A program made the position numbers and the translations under genes. From positions 1 through 13,153 of the forward strand of contig JAFMJX010000032.1 of assembly GCA_017853235.1 (NCBI GenBank): a stretch of 13,153 nucleotides of DNA, written 5' to 3'. Origin of the DNA: Chitinophagaceae bacterium. GTDB taxonomy: Bacteria > Bacteroidota > Bacteroidia > Chitinophagales > Chitinophagaceae. The notes under the pieces were generated by a model. It worked only from the letters and a program-made list of their open reading frames with translations. It was not told where the DNA came from and did not search any database. Positions 1-7,156 of this stretch are shown here, piece by piece. Numbering within the stretch: position 1 is the first letter of the stretch; each line of letters starts with the position of its first letter.

Positions 1-1
1 C

Positions 2-325
2 GATTTTTTCTTTCAGATTCATAATCCGACCACTTTAAATCAACAAGGAAATGATGTGGGACCTCAATATCGCAGTGTGGTTTTTTATCACAATGACCAT
101 CAAAAAGAATTGGCCGAACAATATATCAAAGCTTTAAATGAATCCAAAGCTTGGGCCAATCCTGTAGTCACTACCGTTGAACCATTTCAGAAATTTTATG
201 CTGCCGAAAACTACCACCAAAATTATTATAACGACAATAAAAATCAAGGCTATTGTCGTTATGTAATTGGCCCAAAATTGGAAAAATTTGAAAAAGTTTT
301 CAAGGATAAATTAAAAAAGGATTAG
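2..325 (+). CDS. msrA: Peptide-methionine (S)-S-oxide reductase MsrA, 3' part only
   Basis: Repairs proteins by reducing the S-epimer of methionine sulfoxide to methionine, normally drawing electrons from thioredoxin; cytosolic unless an unseen signal peptide is present. The frame is open from base 2, and 107 residues are visible up to the TAG at 323-325. Diagnostic MsrA stretches are present: the IHNPTT...QGNDVGPQYRS block, FYHNDHQ, and near the end AAENYHQNYY followed by GYCRYVIGPK. The catalytic GCFWC-type cysteine would lie upstream of the window and cannot be checked. The Cys in GYC is a candidate resolving cysteine, though that is family-based inference. MsrA proteins are usually about 160-210 aa, so roughly half to two thirds is seen. 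A GTG at 56 is an internal Val codon, not the start. A plus-strand peptidase begins 36 nt downstream. The thioredoxin gene at 6713 could supply its reductant, but the two are not linked in an operon. Confidence 0.95.
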   Translation, partial: DFFFQIHNPTTLNQQGNDVGPQYRSVVFYHNDHQKELAEQYIKALNESKAWANPVVTTVEPFQKFYAAENYHQNYYNDNKNQGYCRYVIGPKLEKFEKVFKDKLKKD

Positions 326-334
326 GATTCATTT

Positions 335-342
335 TATATTTA
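335..342 (+). promoter_or_regulatory. Possible -7 box before the M1 peptidase
   Basis: TATATTTA matches the Bacteroidota -7 consensus TAnnTTTG at all but the last base. It lies 19 nt upstream of the ATG at 362. No TTTG is seen at the expected -33 spacing. AT-rich DNA produces such matches by chance, so this is weak. Confidence 0.25.
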
Positions 343-359
343 GCTTTCCAAAAAGCTAA
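340..359 (+). repeat. Perfect 8-bp inverted repeat directly before a start codon
   Basis: TTAGCTTT (340-347) and AAAGCTAA (352-359) are perfect inverted copies separated by the four bases CCAA. In RNA this makes a short hairpin ending two bases before the ATG at 362. No T-tract follows, so it does not look like an intrinsic terminator for msrA. It could hinder ribosome access, bind a regulator, or be chance in AT-rich DNA. Confidence 0.5.
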
Positions 360-361
360 TT

Positions 362-2038
362 ATGAAAAAATCAATTAATGCCTTTTTAATTTTTCTCGCA
401 TCATTTTGCAGCATGACTGTAATGAGTCAACCCGTTTTTAATCATGATGATACTTTGCGAGGTAGTTTAAATGCACAAAGGGATTGGTTTGATATTCAAC
501 GTTATAATATTAATGTAACACCCAATTATACTCAAAAATCAATTTCTGGAATGGTTGAATGGGTTGCCAAAGTCATAAAACCTGCTCAAAATATACAAGT
601 TGATTTACAACAGCCTTTACAAATTGATAGCATCTTATTTGTTGGAAATAAAAATAGAAAACCCCAACCCCTCACCTTTACCAGAAATAACAATGTAGCC
701 ATCGTCCAAATGACAGCTCAACCTATCTTGCAGTCAAACTTTAGCTTATACATTTATTATCATGGTATTCCAAGAGAGGCCATTCGTCCCCCATGGGATG
801 GAGGTTGGATTTGGAAAAAAGATGCCAATGGGAAACCATGGATGTCTGTAGCATGTCAAGGTTTAGGTGCTTCCGTTTGGTATCCTTGCATGGATCATCA
901 ATCTGACGAACCCGATTTAGGTGCGAGTTTGACCATGAATATCCCCGATACTTTAAATGCCATTTCGAATGGTAGAATGATTAAAAAAATAAATCAAGGT
1001 CATATAACCAGCTATACCTGGGAAGTAAAAAATCCAATCAATAATTATAATATTATCCCCTACATTGGAGATTATGTAGGATGGAATGAAAAATACCCAG
1101 GTTTAAAAGGTGATTTAGATGTTCATTATTGGATTTTAAAAGAAGACTCACTTAAAGCTCGTAAACAATTTACACAAGTACCTCAAATGTTAAAAGCATT
1201 TGAATATTGGATGGGACCATACCCTTTTTATGAGGATGGCTATCAGTTAGTACAAAGCCCTCATTTAGGTATGGAACATCAATCTGCTGTAGGATATGGT
1301 AATAAATTCATGAATGGTTATTTAGGACGTGATTTATCTGGCACAGGTTGGGGAGACAAATGGGATTTCATCATTGTTCATGAAAGTGGTCACGAATGGT
1401 TTGCCAACAATATCACCACAAAAGATATTGCTGATATGTGGGTACACGAAGGTTTTACAAATTATACCGAAACTTTAATGACTGAATATTATTTTGGGGT
1501 GGAAGCGGGTAATGATTATAATTATGGCATTCGAAAAAATATCCGCAACGATAAGCCCATCATAGGACACTATGGCGTAAATGAAGAAGGCAGTGGTGAT
1601 ATGTATTATAAAGGCTCCAATATGATACACACTATTCGACACTCCATCAATAATGACAGTTTGTTTAGACAAATATTAATTGGCTTAAATAAAACTTTTT
1701 ATCACAAAACGGTGACTACACAAGACATTGAAAATTATATTTCTGTGCAGTCAGGATTTAATTATCATAAAGTTTACGATCAGTACTTGCGTACTTCACA
1801 AATTCCCGAATTGAGTTATCAATATGATCCTAAAGAAAATATTTTTACATACCAATGGAAAAATTGTGAAGTGGGTTTTAATCTACCATTATCATTTTCA
1901 TATAAAGGGAAAAAATACAATCTTTCTCCTATTGACTATATTCCTCAAAAAAAATTAATTACACAAGACAACTTTGATGTAAAAGAATTCACAAAGTTAA
2001 TTAACCGTTTGTATTACGTAAAGTTAGTCTCGGAATAA
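362..2038 (+). CDS. Secreted M1 family zinc metallopeptidase (aminopeptidase-like)
   Basis: Predicted to remove N-terminal residues from peptides outside the cytoplasm. The 558-aa product begins with a signal peptide: a basic MKK start, a hydrophobic core to about residue 20, and a likely cut near SQ-P at 22-24. Residues about 40-230 look like the M1 N-terminal beta domain. The peptidase signature follows. Exopeptidase motif GMEH is at 303-306, with E305 expected to hold the substrate amino group. HESGH at 340-344 and E363 in WVHEG give the HExxH-18-E zinc site, with E341 as catalytic base. Y416 in YYKG is the expected transition-state tyrosine. The usual GxMEN is GMEH here, a difference that may tune specificity. 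It is shorter than PepN-type enzymes (about 870 aa) because the large helical C-terminal domain is missing, so only about 80 residues follow the catalytic part. No type IX sorting domain is seen. Native substrate unknown. It converges on the lipoprotein gene, 8 nt away. Confidence 0.93.
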   Translation: MKKSINAFLIFLASFCSMTVMSQPVFNHDDTLRGSLNAQRDWFDIQRYNINVTPNYTQKSISGMVEWVAKVIKPAQNIQVDLQQPLQIDSILFVGNKNRKPQPLTFTRNNNVAIVQMTAQPILQSNFSLYIYYHGIPREAIRPPWDGGWIWKKDANGKPWMSVACQGLGASVWYPCMDHQSDEPDLGASLTMNIPDTLNAISNGRMIKKINQGHITSYTWEVKNPINNYNIIPYIGDYVGWNEKYPGLKGDLDVHYWILKEDSLKARKQFTQVPQMLKAFEYWMGPYPFYEDGYQLVQSPHLGMEHQSAVGYGNKFMNGYLGRDLSGTGWGDKWDFIIVHESGHEWFANNITTKDIADMWVHEGFTNYTETLMTEYYFGVEAGNDYNYGIRKNIRNDKPIIGHYGVNEEGSGDMYYKGSNMIHTIRHSINNDSLFRQILIGLNKTFYHKTVTTQDIENYISVQSGFNYHKVYDQYLRTSQIPELSYQYDPKENIFTYQWKNCEVGFNLPLSFSYKGKKYNLSPIDYIPQKKLITQDNFDVKEFTKLINRLYYVKLVSE

Positions 2039-2046
2039 ATAATTTA

Positions 2047-2769
2047 CTACAAACTAGGATTTACTCTTCCTAAACTATATAATCGCCTTTGCCAATAAGG
2101 ATCGGTTAAATCACCAATGGTAACCCCTTGACTTGTGGATGCATGGGCAAATTTGTTATTTGCTATGTAAATTCCAACATGTGAAATACGACGACGACCT
2201 TCTGTCTTAAAAAATATCAAATCACCCTCCTTTAAATCATTCCATTCAATTTTAAAACTCTGTTCATATTGTTCTGCTGCAGTCCGTTTTAAATTGACCT
2301 TGTAAATATCTTTCATCACATCCAAAGTGAAATAAGAACAATCTACTCCATTTTTAGAATTACCCCCTAAAACATAAGGAGTCCCCCACCATTCATCAAT
2401 TTTTTGTAACAAAGGAATATTTTTAATTTCTTCAACGGCGATATCCATTTTAATGGAATATTTTAACTGCAACCAATTTGCTTTTTCTACCTCTGACAAA
2501 TTACTAGGCATCATTTCATAATTCTTGGAAATAGGTGCCGGCTTTTCGGTTTCTACTGCATCTGAAGCATTATTGATCGTTATTTTTCCTGGTGTAACAG
2601 AAATGTCATCTAAAAATTCCATCTTTCTGGGCTGTTTGGTGCTCGTCACATTTGTTTTACCAAAAATAGAATTATTAGGTACTGAAATTGATTTTAAAGC
2701 ACTACAACTGCTTAAAAAAGCAATCATAAAGCATGCTCCTAAAAAATATTTACCAACTTCTAATTTCAT
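2047..2769 (-). CDS. NlpC/P60 (C40) family lipoprotein, putative peptidoglycan endopeptidase
   Basis: Likely a lipid-anchored cysteine peptidase that cuts peptide stems of peptidoglycan, as Spr/MepS-type enzymes do. The 240-aa product starts with a lipoprotein signal: a short basic end, a hydrophobic stretch, then LSSC with C22 as the probable lipidated cysteine. Residues about 25-115 are a low-complexity polar linker with no domain I recognise. The C-terminal NlpC/P60 domain (about 120-238) has the catalytic triad pattern: C144 in GVDCSYF, H197 in RISHVGIYI and H209 in KFAHAST as the third polar residue. WGTPYVLGG just before C144 and EGDLIFF at 181-187 are typical of the family. The ATG at 2769 is preferred because the signal peptide starts there. 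Upstream, TATCTTG (2783-2777) resembles a -7 box with one base missing. It is divergent from dnaE and convergent with the M1 peptidase. The exact bond cleaved is not predictable. Confidence 0.93.
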   Translation of the reverse strand: MKLEVGKYFLGACFMIAFLSSCSALKSISVPNNSIFGKTNVTSTKQPRKMEFLDDISVTPGKITINNASDAVETEKPAPISKNYEMMPSNLSEVEKANWLQLKYSIKMDIAVEEIKNIPLLQKIDEWWGTPYVLGGNSKNGVDCSYFTLDVMKDIYKVNLKRTAAEQYEQSFKIEWNDLKEGDLIFFKTEGRRRISHVGIYIANNKFAHASTSQGVTIGDLTDPYWQRRLYSLGRVNPSL

Positions 2770-2871
2770 AGGTAGGCAAGATACTGTAAGTACTTGTAAA
2801 TTGACCTAATTTGACTCATTTTAACTGTTTTTTTGTGGAAAATTAAGCCCCTTCAAACTCCCGTTTTTTAC

Positions 2872-2879
2872 GATATTTG
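2872..2879 (+). promoter_or_regulatory. Possible -7 box for dnaE
   Basis: GATATTTG differs from TAnnTTTG at one base and ends 22 nt before the ATG at 2902. This would place the transcript start just upstream of the preferred dnaE start and downstream of the alternative TTG at 2833. No -33 TTTG at the usual spacing. The match is suggestive only. Confidence 0.35.
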
Positions 2880-2901
2880 TATACTTAGTCCCTATTCTTA
2901 C

Positions 2902-5900
2902 ATGCCAAAGTTTTCACATTTACACGTTCATACACAATATTCATTATTAGATGGTGCAGCTTCTATAGAAGGTCTTTATGACAAAGCCATTAAAGACGAA
3001 ATGCCAGCATTAGCCATTACAGATCATGGAAATATGTTTGGGGCTTTCAAATTTGTAAGCCAGGCATGGAAAAAAACCAAAGTAGTTGGAAAAGATGCAA
3101 AAGGAAATGATATTTTAGCCCCAATCGTTAAACCTATTGTTGGTTGTGAATTTTATGTGGTGAAAGACCGGCATATCAAAACCTTCACAAAGGATGCTAA
3201 GGATGATCGTTACCATCAAGTCTTGTTAGCTAAAAATGCAATTGGATATCAAAACTTAATTAAACTTACTTCATTAGGATATATTGAAGGAATGTATAGC
3301 AAGTATCCACGAATTGATAAAGAATTGATTGAAAAATACCATGAAGGACTTATAGCGACAACTTGTTGTATTGGCGCCTATGTTCCTCAAACTATTTTAA
3401 AAAAGGACGACACAGAAGCAGAAAAAGAATTTAAATGGTGGTTGAATATATTCGGAGAAGATTATTATATAGAAATTCAAAGGCATCAAATTCCCGAGCA
3501 GGAAATCATCAATCAAAAATTATTACAATTCGCGAAAAAATACAAAGTTCCTGTTATTGCAACCAATGATAGTCACTATGTTAATGAAGATGACGCTAAT
3601 GCACATGATATTTTATTGTGTATTAATACTGGTGAAAAACAATCTACCCCAGGTTTTGACGATTTTGTAAATGATGAAATTCAAGTCAAAAACAGGAGAT
3701 TTAAATTTCCTAATAACGAATTTTATTTCAAGACGACCAATGAAATGAGTCAATTGTTTCAAGACATTCCCGAATCTATTGACAACACAAATGCAATCGT
3801 GGACAAAGTAGATATCTTGAACTTAAAAAAAGATATTTTATTGCCTGCCTTTCCTATTCCAAAAGCATTCCAAATACATAAGGATGCAAATATGAACCAA
3901 TGGGAATTTTTAAAGCATATTACTTTTGAAGGCGCTCAAAAAAGATATCCCGAAATCACGACCGAAATTCAAGAGCGTATTGATTTTGAGTTATTCACAA
4001 TACGAACCATGGGGTTTGCAGGTTACTTTCTAATTGTAAGTGACTTTATTAAAGCAGGTCGTGAGATGGGCGTTTTTGTGGGTCCAGGTCGTGGTTCAGC
4101 TGCAGGAAGTGTAGTGGCATATTGTATTGGGATCACTAATATAGATCCTATCAAGTATCAATTGCTTTTTGAACGTTTCCTAAATCCTGATCGTAAAAGT
4201 ATGCCGGATATTGATACAGACTTTGATGACGAAGGCCGTCAAAAAGTGATTGATTATGTAGTTGATAAATATGGCAAGGAACAAGTTGCTCAAATTGTCA
4301 CCTATGGTACTATGGCTGCTAAAATGAGTATTAAAGATGTGGCACGAGTAATGGATTTACCTTTATCTGAAAGTAATTTGTTGGCTAAACTGGTTCCGGA
4401 TAAACCTGGCACCGAATTAAGAAGAGTTTTACATGCTCCTATTACTGCCAAAGAAGGTGAAAAATCATTGGCTGAAAAAGAAGGCTATCAACCCGAAGAT
4501 ATTGATAATGTAAAAAAAATTAGAGAGATCTATAAAGGAACCGACCTAAGAGCTGCAGTATTAAAGGAAGCTGAAAGATTAGAAGGCTCTGTTCGTAATA
4601 CTGGCATTCATGCTGCAGGAATTATCATCGCGCCAAGTGACTTGACCGAAATTATGCCAGTCGCTACAGCTAAGGATTCAGAATTATGGGTGACCCAAAT
4701 TGAAGGAAGTGTAATTGAAGAAGCAGGCGTTATTAAAATGGACTTTTTAGGATTGAAAACTTTATCCATTTTAAAAACTGCTTTAGAATTAATAAAACAA
4801 AATCATGGAGTCACCATTGATCTTGATTTAATATCATTAGAGGATGAAAAAACATTTCATTTATATCAAAGGGGCGAAACCAATGCAACATTTCAGTTTG
4901 AAAGTGTGGGAATGCAAAAACATTTACGTGATTTAAAGCCGGATAAATTTGCTGATTTAATCGCCATGAACGCATTATATCGTCCAGGCCCCATGGCTTA
5001 TATTCCTAATTTCATAGATCGAAAACATGGCAAAGAAACCATTCAATATGATTTACCTGTCATGGAGGAAATTTTAGCCGATACCTATGGCATTACTGTG
5101 TATCAAGAACAGGTCATGTTATTGAGTCAAAAAATTGCTGGATTTACTAAAGGAGATGCAGATGTACTTCGAAAAGCAATGGGTAAAAAGCAAAAATCAG
5201 TGCTGGATAAAATGAAAGCCCAGTTTATTGCAGGTGCCGTAAAAAATGGGCATCCAGAAAATATATTAGAAAAAGTTTGGACCGATTGGGAAGCATTTGC
5301 ACAATATGCTTTTAATAAATCACATTCTACTTGTTATGCTTATCTAGCCTATCAAACTGCTTATTTAAAAGCACATTATCCTGGAGAATACATGTCGGCG
5401 GTATTAAATCATGCAGGAAGTATTGAAAAAATTACTTTCTTCATGGAGGAGTGCAAACGAATGGGCATTAAAGTATTAGGTCCTGATATCAATGAATCAT
5501 TAAATGGATTTTCAGTCAATAAAAAAGGAGAAATTCGTTTTGGATTAGGGGGCTTAAAAGGAGTGGGCGAAGCTGCTATTGAAATGATCATCACTGAAAG
5601 AAATAAAGCCGGCCATTTTAAAGATATGGTAGACTTTATAAAAAGAGTTTTATCAAGAGCAGTCAATAAAAAATCATTAGAAAGTTTAGCCTACTCAGGC
5701 ACTTTTGATTGTTTTCCCGAATATCATCGAGCACAATATTTTCATGTGCCAGATGGAGATCGCACCAATGGATTGGAGAAACTAATCAACTATGCACAAG
5801 CCTTACAAAATATTAATGTAGGTTCAAGCAATACTCTTTTTGGAGATCTACCATCTGCTATGCAAGTGCCTATTCCAAAAATAAATGCATGTGAAGAATG

Positions 5901-6576
5901 GACTTTAACCGAAAAGTTAGACCACGAAAAAGATATAACTGGAATGTTCATGAGTGGACATCCTTTGGATCACTTTAGTTTTGAAATGAAACATTATCTT
6001 TTTACACCCATCAATGATTTTAATGAAGTCAAAGATCATTTAAGTGCACAACCACAACAATTAGGACGCAATTTTAAATTGGCAGGATTAGTGACGGAAG
6101 TGCAGCATAGAATGACCAAGACTGGTAAAAATTTTGGATCTTTTGTTATGGAAGATTTTACTGGCAAAACTGACTTTATTTTATGGAGTGAAGATTATAT
6201 TAAGTTTCAAAACTATTTAGAAGTAGGGCAAAAAATTTATCTCACAGGTGCATTCAGAAGCAGATACAATCAACCCAATTCCTTTGAATTTAAAATTCAA
6301 AACATGTCTTTATTGGAAGTGGTTAAACAAAATCAAACTAGGTCCATCGAACTCAGCATGCATCCCTCCCATTTAAATGAGGAAATGATCGCTTTTATTG
6401 AAAAAAATGTGAAACAAAATCCAGGAAAAGCATCTTTAAAATTCAACTTTATTGAACCAAGAGAGCAACTAGTTGCCAGTTTACTGACTTATGAACGGGG
6501 ATTCCAAATTAATGATGATATGATCCATTTTTTAGATAATCACCCTGATGTTCAAGTTCAGGTCAATTTGCTATAA
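2902..6576 (+). CDS. dnaE: DNA polymerase III subunit alpha (replicative polymerase)
   Basis: Catalytic subunit of the replicative polymerase. The 1224-aa product is close to the usual 1150-1250. I start at ATG 2902 because HLHVHT, the first PHP motif, follows within ten residues; the open frame reaches a TTG at 2833, but those extra residues are unlike the family. Domains in order: an N-terminal PHP domain (about 1-280) with apparent metal ligands H8, H10, D17, H42, E83, H105, C156, D223 and H225; GPGRGS at 394-399; palm aspartates D436 and D438 in PDIDTDF and D614 in KMDFLGL, matching E. coli D401, D403 and D555; a helix-hairpin-helix near 880-905 (GLGGLKGVG); a likely beta-clamp motif SNTLF at 976-980; and an OB fold at about 1057-1130. 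Unlike E. coli DnaE, the PHP site looks intact, so metal-dependent proofreading is possible. It is monocistronic or nearly so. trxA lies 136 nt downstream. Confidence 0.98.
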   Translation: MPKFSHLHVHTQYSLLDGAASIEGLYDKAIKDEMPALAITDHGNMFGAFKFVSQAWKKTKVVGKDAKGNDILAPIVKPIVGCEFYVVKDRHIKTFTKDAKDDRYHQVLLAKNAIGYQNLIKLTSLGYIEGMYSKYPRIDKELIEKYHEGLIATTCCIGAYVPQTILKKDDTEAEKEFKWWLNIFGEDYYIEIQRHQIPEQEIINQKLLQFAKKYKVPVIATNDSHYVNEDDANAHDILLCINTGEKQSTPGFDDFVNDEIQVKNRRFKFPNNEFYFKTTNEMSQLFQDIPESIDNTNAIVDKVDILNLKKDILLPAFPIPKAFQIHKDANMNQWEFLKHITFEGAQKRYPEITTEIQERIDFELFTIRTMGFAGYFLIVSDFIKAGREMGVFVGPGRGSAAGSVVAYCIGITNIDPIKYQLLFERFLNPDRKSMPDIDTDFDDEGRQKVIDYVVDKYGKEQVAQIVTYGTMAAKMSIKDVARVMDLPLSESNLLAKLVPDKPGTELRRVLHAPITAKEGEKSLAEKEGYQPEDIDNVKKIREIYKGTDLRAAVLKEAERLEGSVRNTGIHAAGIIIAPSDLTEIMPVATAKDSELWVTQIEGSVIEEAGVIKMDFLGLKTLSILKTALELIKQNHGVTIDLDLISLEDEKTFHLYQRGETNATFQFESVGMQKHLRDLKPDKFADLIAMNALYRPGPMAYIPNFIDRKHGKETIQYDLPVMEEILADTYGITVYQEQVMLLSQKIAGFTKGDADVLRKAMGKKQKSVLDKMKAQFIAGAVKNGHPENILEKVWTDWEAFAQYAFNKSHSTCYAYLAYQTAYLKAHYPGEYMSAVLNHAGSIEKITFFMEECKRMGIKVLGPDINESLNGFSVNKKGEIRFGLGGLKGVGEAAIEMIITERNKAGHFKDMVDFIKRVLSRAVNKKSLESLAYSGTFDCFPEYHRAQYFHVPDGDRTNGLEKLINYAQALQNINVGSSNTLFGDLPSAMQVPIPKINACEEWTLTEKLDHEKDITGMFMSGHPLDHFSFEMKHYLFTPINDFNEVKDHLSAQPQQLGRNFKLAGLVTEVQHRMTKTGKNFGSFVMEDFTGKTDFILWSEDYIKFQNYLEVGQKIYLTGAFRSRYNQPNSFEFKIQNMSLLEVVKQNQTRSIELSMHPSHLNEEMIAFIEKNVKQNPGKASLKFNFIEPREQLVASLLTYERGFQINDDMIHFLDNHPDVQVQVNLL

Positions 6577-6662
6577 AGTATGACTGCTTGGCTGAAAATT
6601 TGTCCCCAAACGACATCTCTTTTAGTGGAAAAGTCAAAAGGGCAGTTATTAAATATTGGAAC

Positions 6663-6670
6663 TATTTTTG
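6663..6670 (+). promoter_or_regulatory. -7 promoter box of trxA
   Basis: TATTTTTG is a perfect match to the Bacteroidota -7 consensus TAnnTTTG. It sits 42 nt before the trxA ATG, in the 136-nt gap after dnaE, and implies a leader of roughly 35-38 nt. No clear -33 TTTG lies 19-21 nt upstream; that element is often degenerate. It suggests that thioredoxin has its own promoter. A small inverted repeat (ACTTA/TAAGT, 6676-6687) lies at the predicted transcript start, with no known meaning. The rest of the dnaE-trxA gap holds nothing I can name. Confidence 0.6.
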
Positions 6671-6712
6671 GAGTAACTTAAATAAGTACAATAAAATTTA
6701 AAATATACAATT

Positions 6713-7030
6713 ATGGCATTAGAATTTACAGATGCGAATTTTCAAAAAGAAGTAATGGAAAGTCCTAAATTAACAGTGATTGATTTTTGGGCAGAATGGT
6801 GTGGACCTTGCCGCGCTATAGGACCCGTTATTGAAGAATTAGCAAAAGACTATGAAGGAAAAGTAAATATTGGAAAAGTAAATGTGGATGTAAATCCAAA
6901 CTTAAGTATGAACTTTGGTATCACATCCATTCCTGCTATTTTATTCGTAAAAGGCGGACAAGTAGTAGACAAACAAATTGGAGCAGTTCCAAAAGCAGTA
7001 TTGGATAAAAAAATCCAATCTCATTTATAG
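6713..7030 (+). CDS. trxA: Thioredoxin
   Basis: Small cytosolic dithiol protein that reduces disulfides in enzymes such as ribonucleotide reductase, peroxiredoxins and methionine sulfoxide reductases, and is itself reduced by thioredoxin reductase. At 105 aa it has the standard single-domain length with no signal peptide. The redox site is WCGPC at 29-33 (C30, C33) within FWAEWCGPC. D24 is the buried acid seen in classical thioredoxins, and P74 in SIPA is the cis-proline facing the active site. The C-terminal VKGGQVVDK and GAVPKAVL blocks also fit. The start ATG follows an AT-rich leader without a Shine-Dalgarno sequence. A strong -7 box upstream and a hairpin terminator downstream suggest a single-gene transcript. 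Sequence and motif order leave little doubt that this is thioredoxin and not a TlpA-type exported relative. Confidence 0.98.
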   Translation: MALEFTDANFQKEVMESPKLTVIDFWAEWCGPCRAIGPVIEELAKDYEGKVNIGKVNVDVNPNLSMNFGITSIPAILFVKGGQVVDKQIGAVPKAVLDKKIQSHL

Positions 7031-7062
7031 ATTCAACTCCTTCATTTAAAAAGAAATATTTT

Positions 7063-7098
7063 AAAACCTTCTCTCCTTTTGGGGAAGAAGGTTTTTTT
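7063..7098 (+). terminator. Rho-independent terminator of trxA
   Basis: AAAACCTTCT (7063-7072) pairs with AGAAGGTTTT (7086-7095). After one C/A mismatch, a few more pairs close around a TTTT loop (7077-7080). The 3' arm runs straight into a T-tract ending at 7098. The stem starts 32 nt after the trxA stop. This is the only convincing intrinsic terminator in the window, and it separates trxA from the transporter gene. The A-run on the 5' side could also let it work weakly in reverse. Confidence 0.88.
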
Positions 7099-7131
7099 GA
7101 TTTATAAAGTATTAATTCAACCAATTTTATT

Positions 7132-7139
7132 TATCTTTC
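7132..7139 (+). promoter_or_regulatory. Likely -7 box of the nucleoside transporter gene
   Basis: TATCTTTC matches TAnnTTTG except for the last base and ends 17 nt before the ATG at 7157. It lies after the trxA terminator, where a new promoter is required. No -33 TTTG at canonical spacing. Confidence 0.4.
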
Positions 7140-7156
7140 TACCATAAACTAAACCT

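Noticed and set aside
340..359. Hairpin read as an intrinsic terminator of msrA.
   Set aside because: The stem is AT-rich and no T-tract follows; the next bases are the peptidase start codon.
2833..2901. N-terminal extension of dnaE from TTG 2833.
   Set aside because: The 23 extra residues are unlike DnaE N-termini, the start would be a rare TTG, and a likely -7 box lies inside the extension.
6618..6632. CTTTT...AAAAG inverted repeat after dnaE as a terminator.
   Set aside because: Only 5 bp of mostly A-T pairs and no T-run after it; expected by chance in this sequence.
6580..6681. A 33-codon ATG frame between dnaE and trxA.
   Set aside because: The peptide resembles nothing I know, there is no ribosome-binding or promoter signal at its start, and it overlaps the trxA -7 box. 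It is most likely the chance frame expected in a 136-nt gap.
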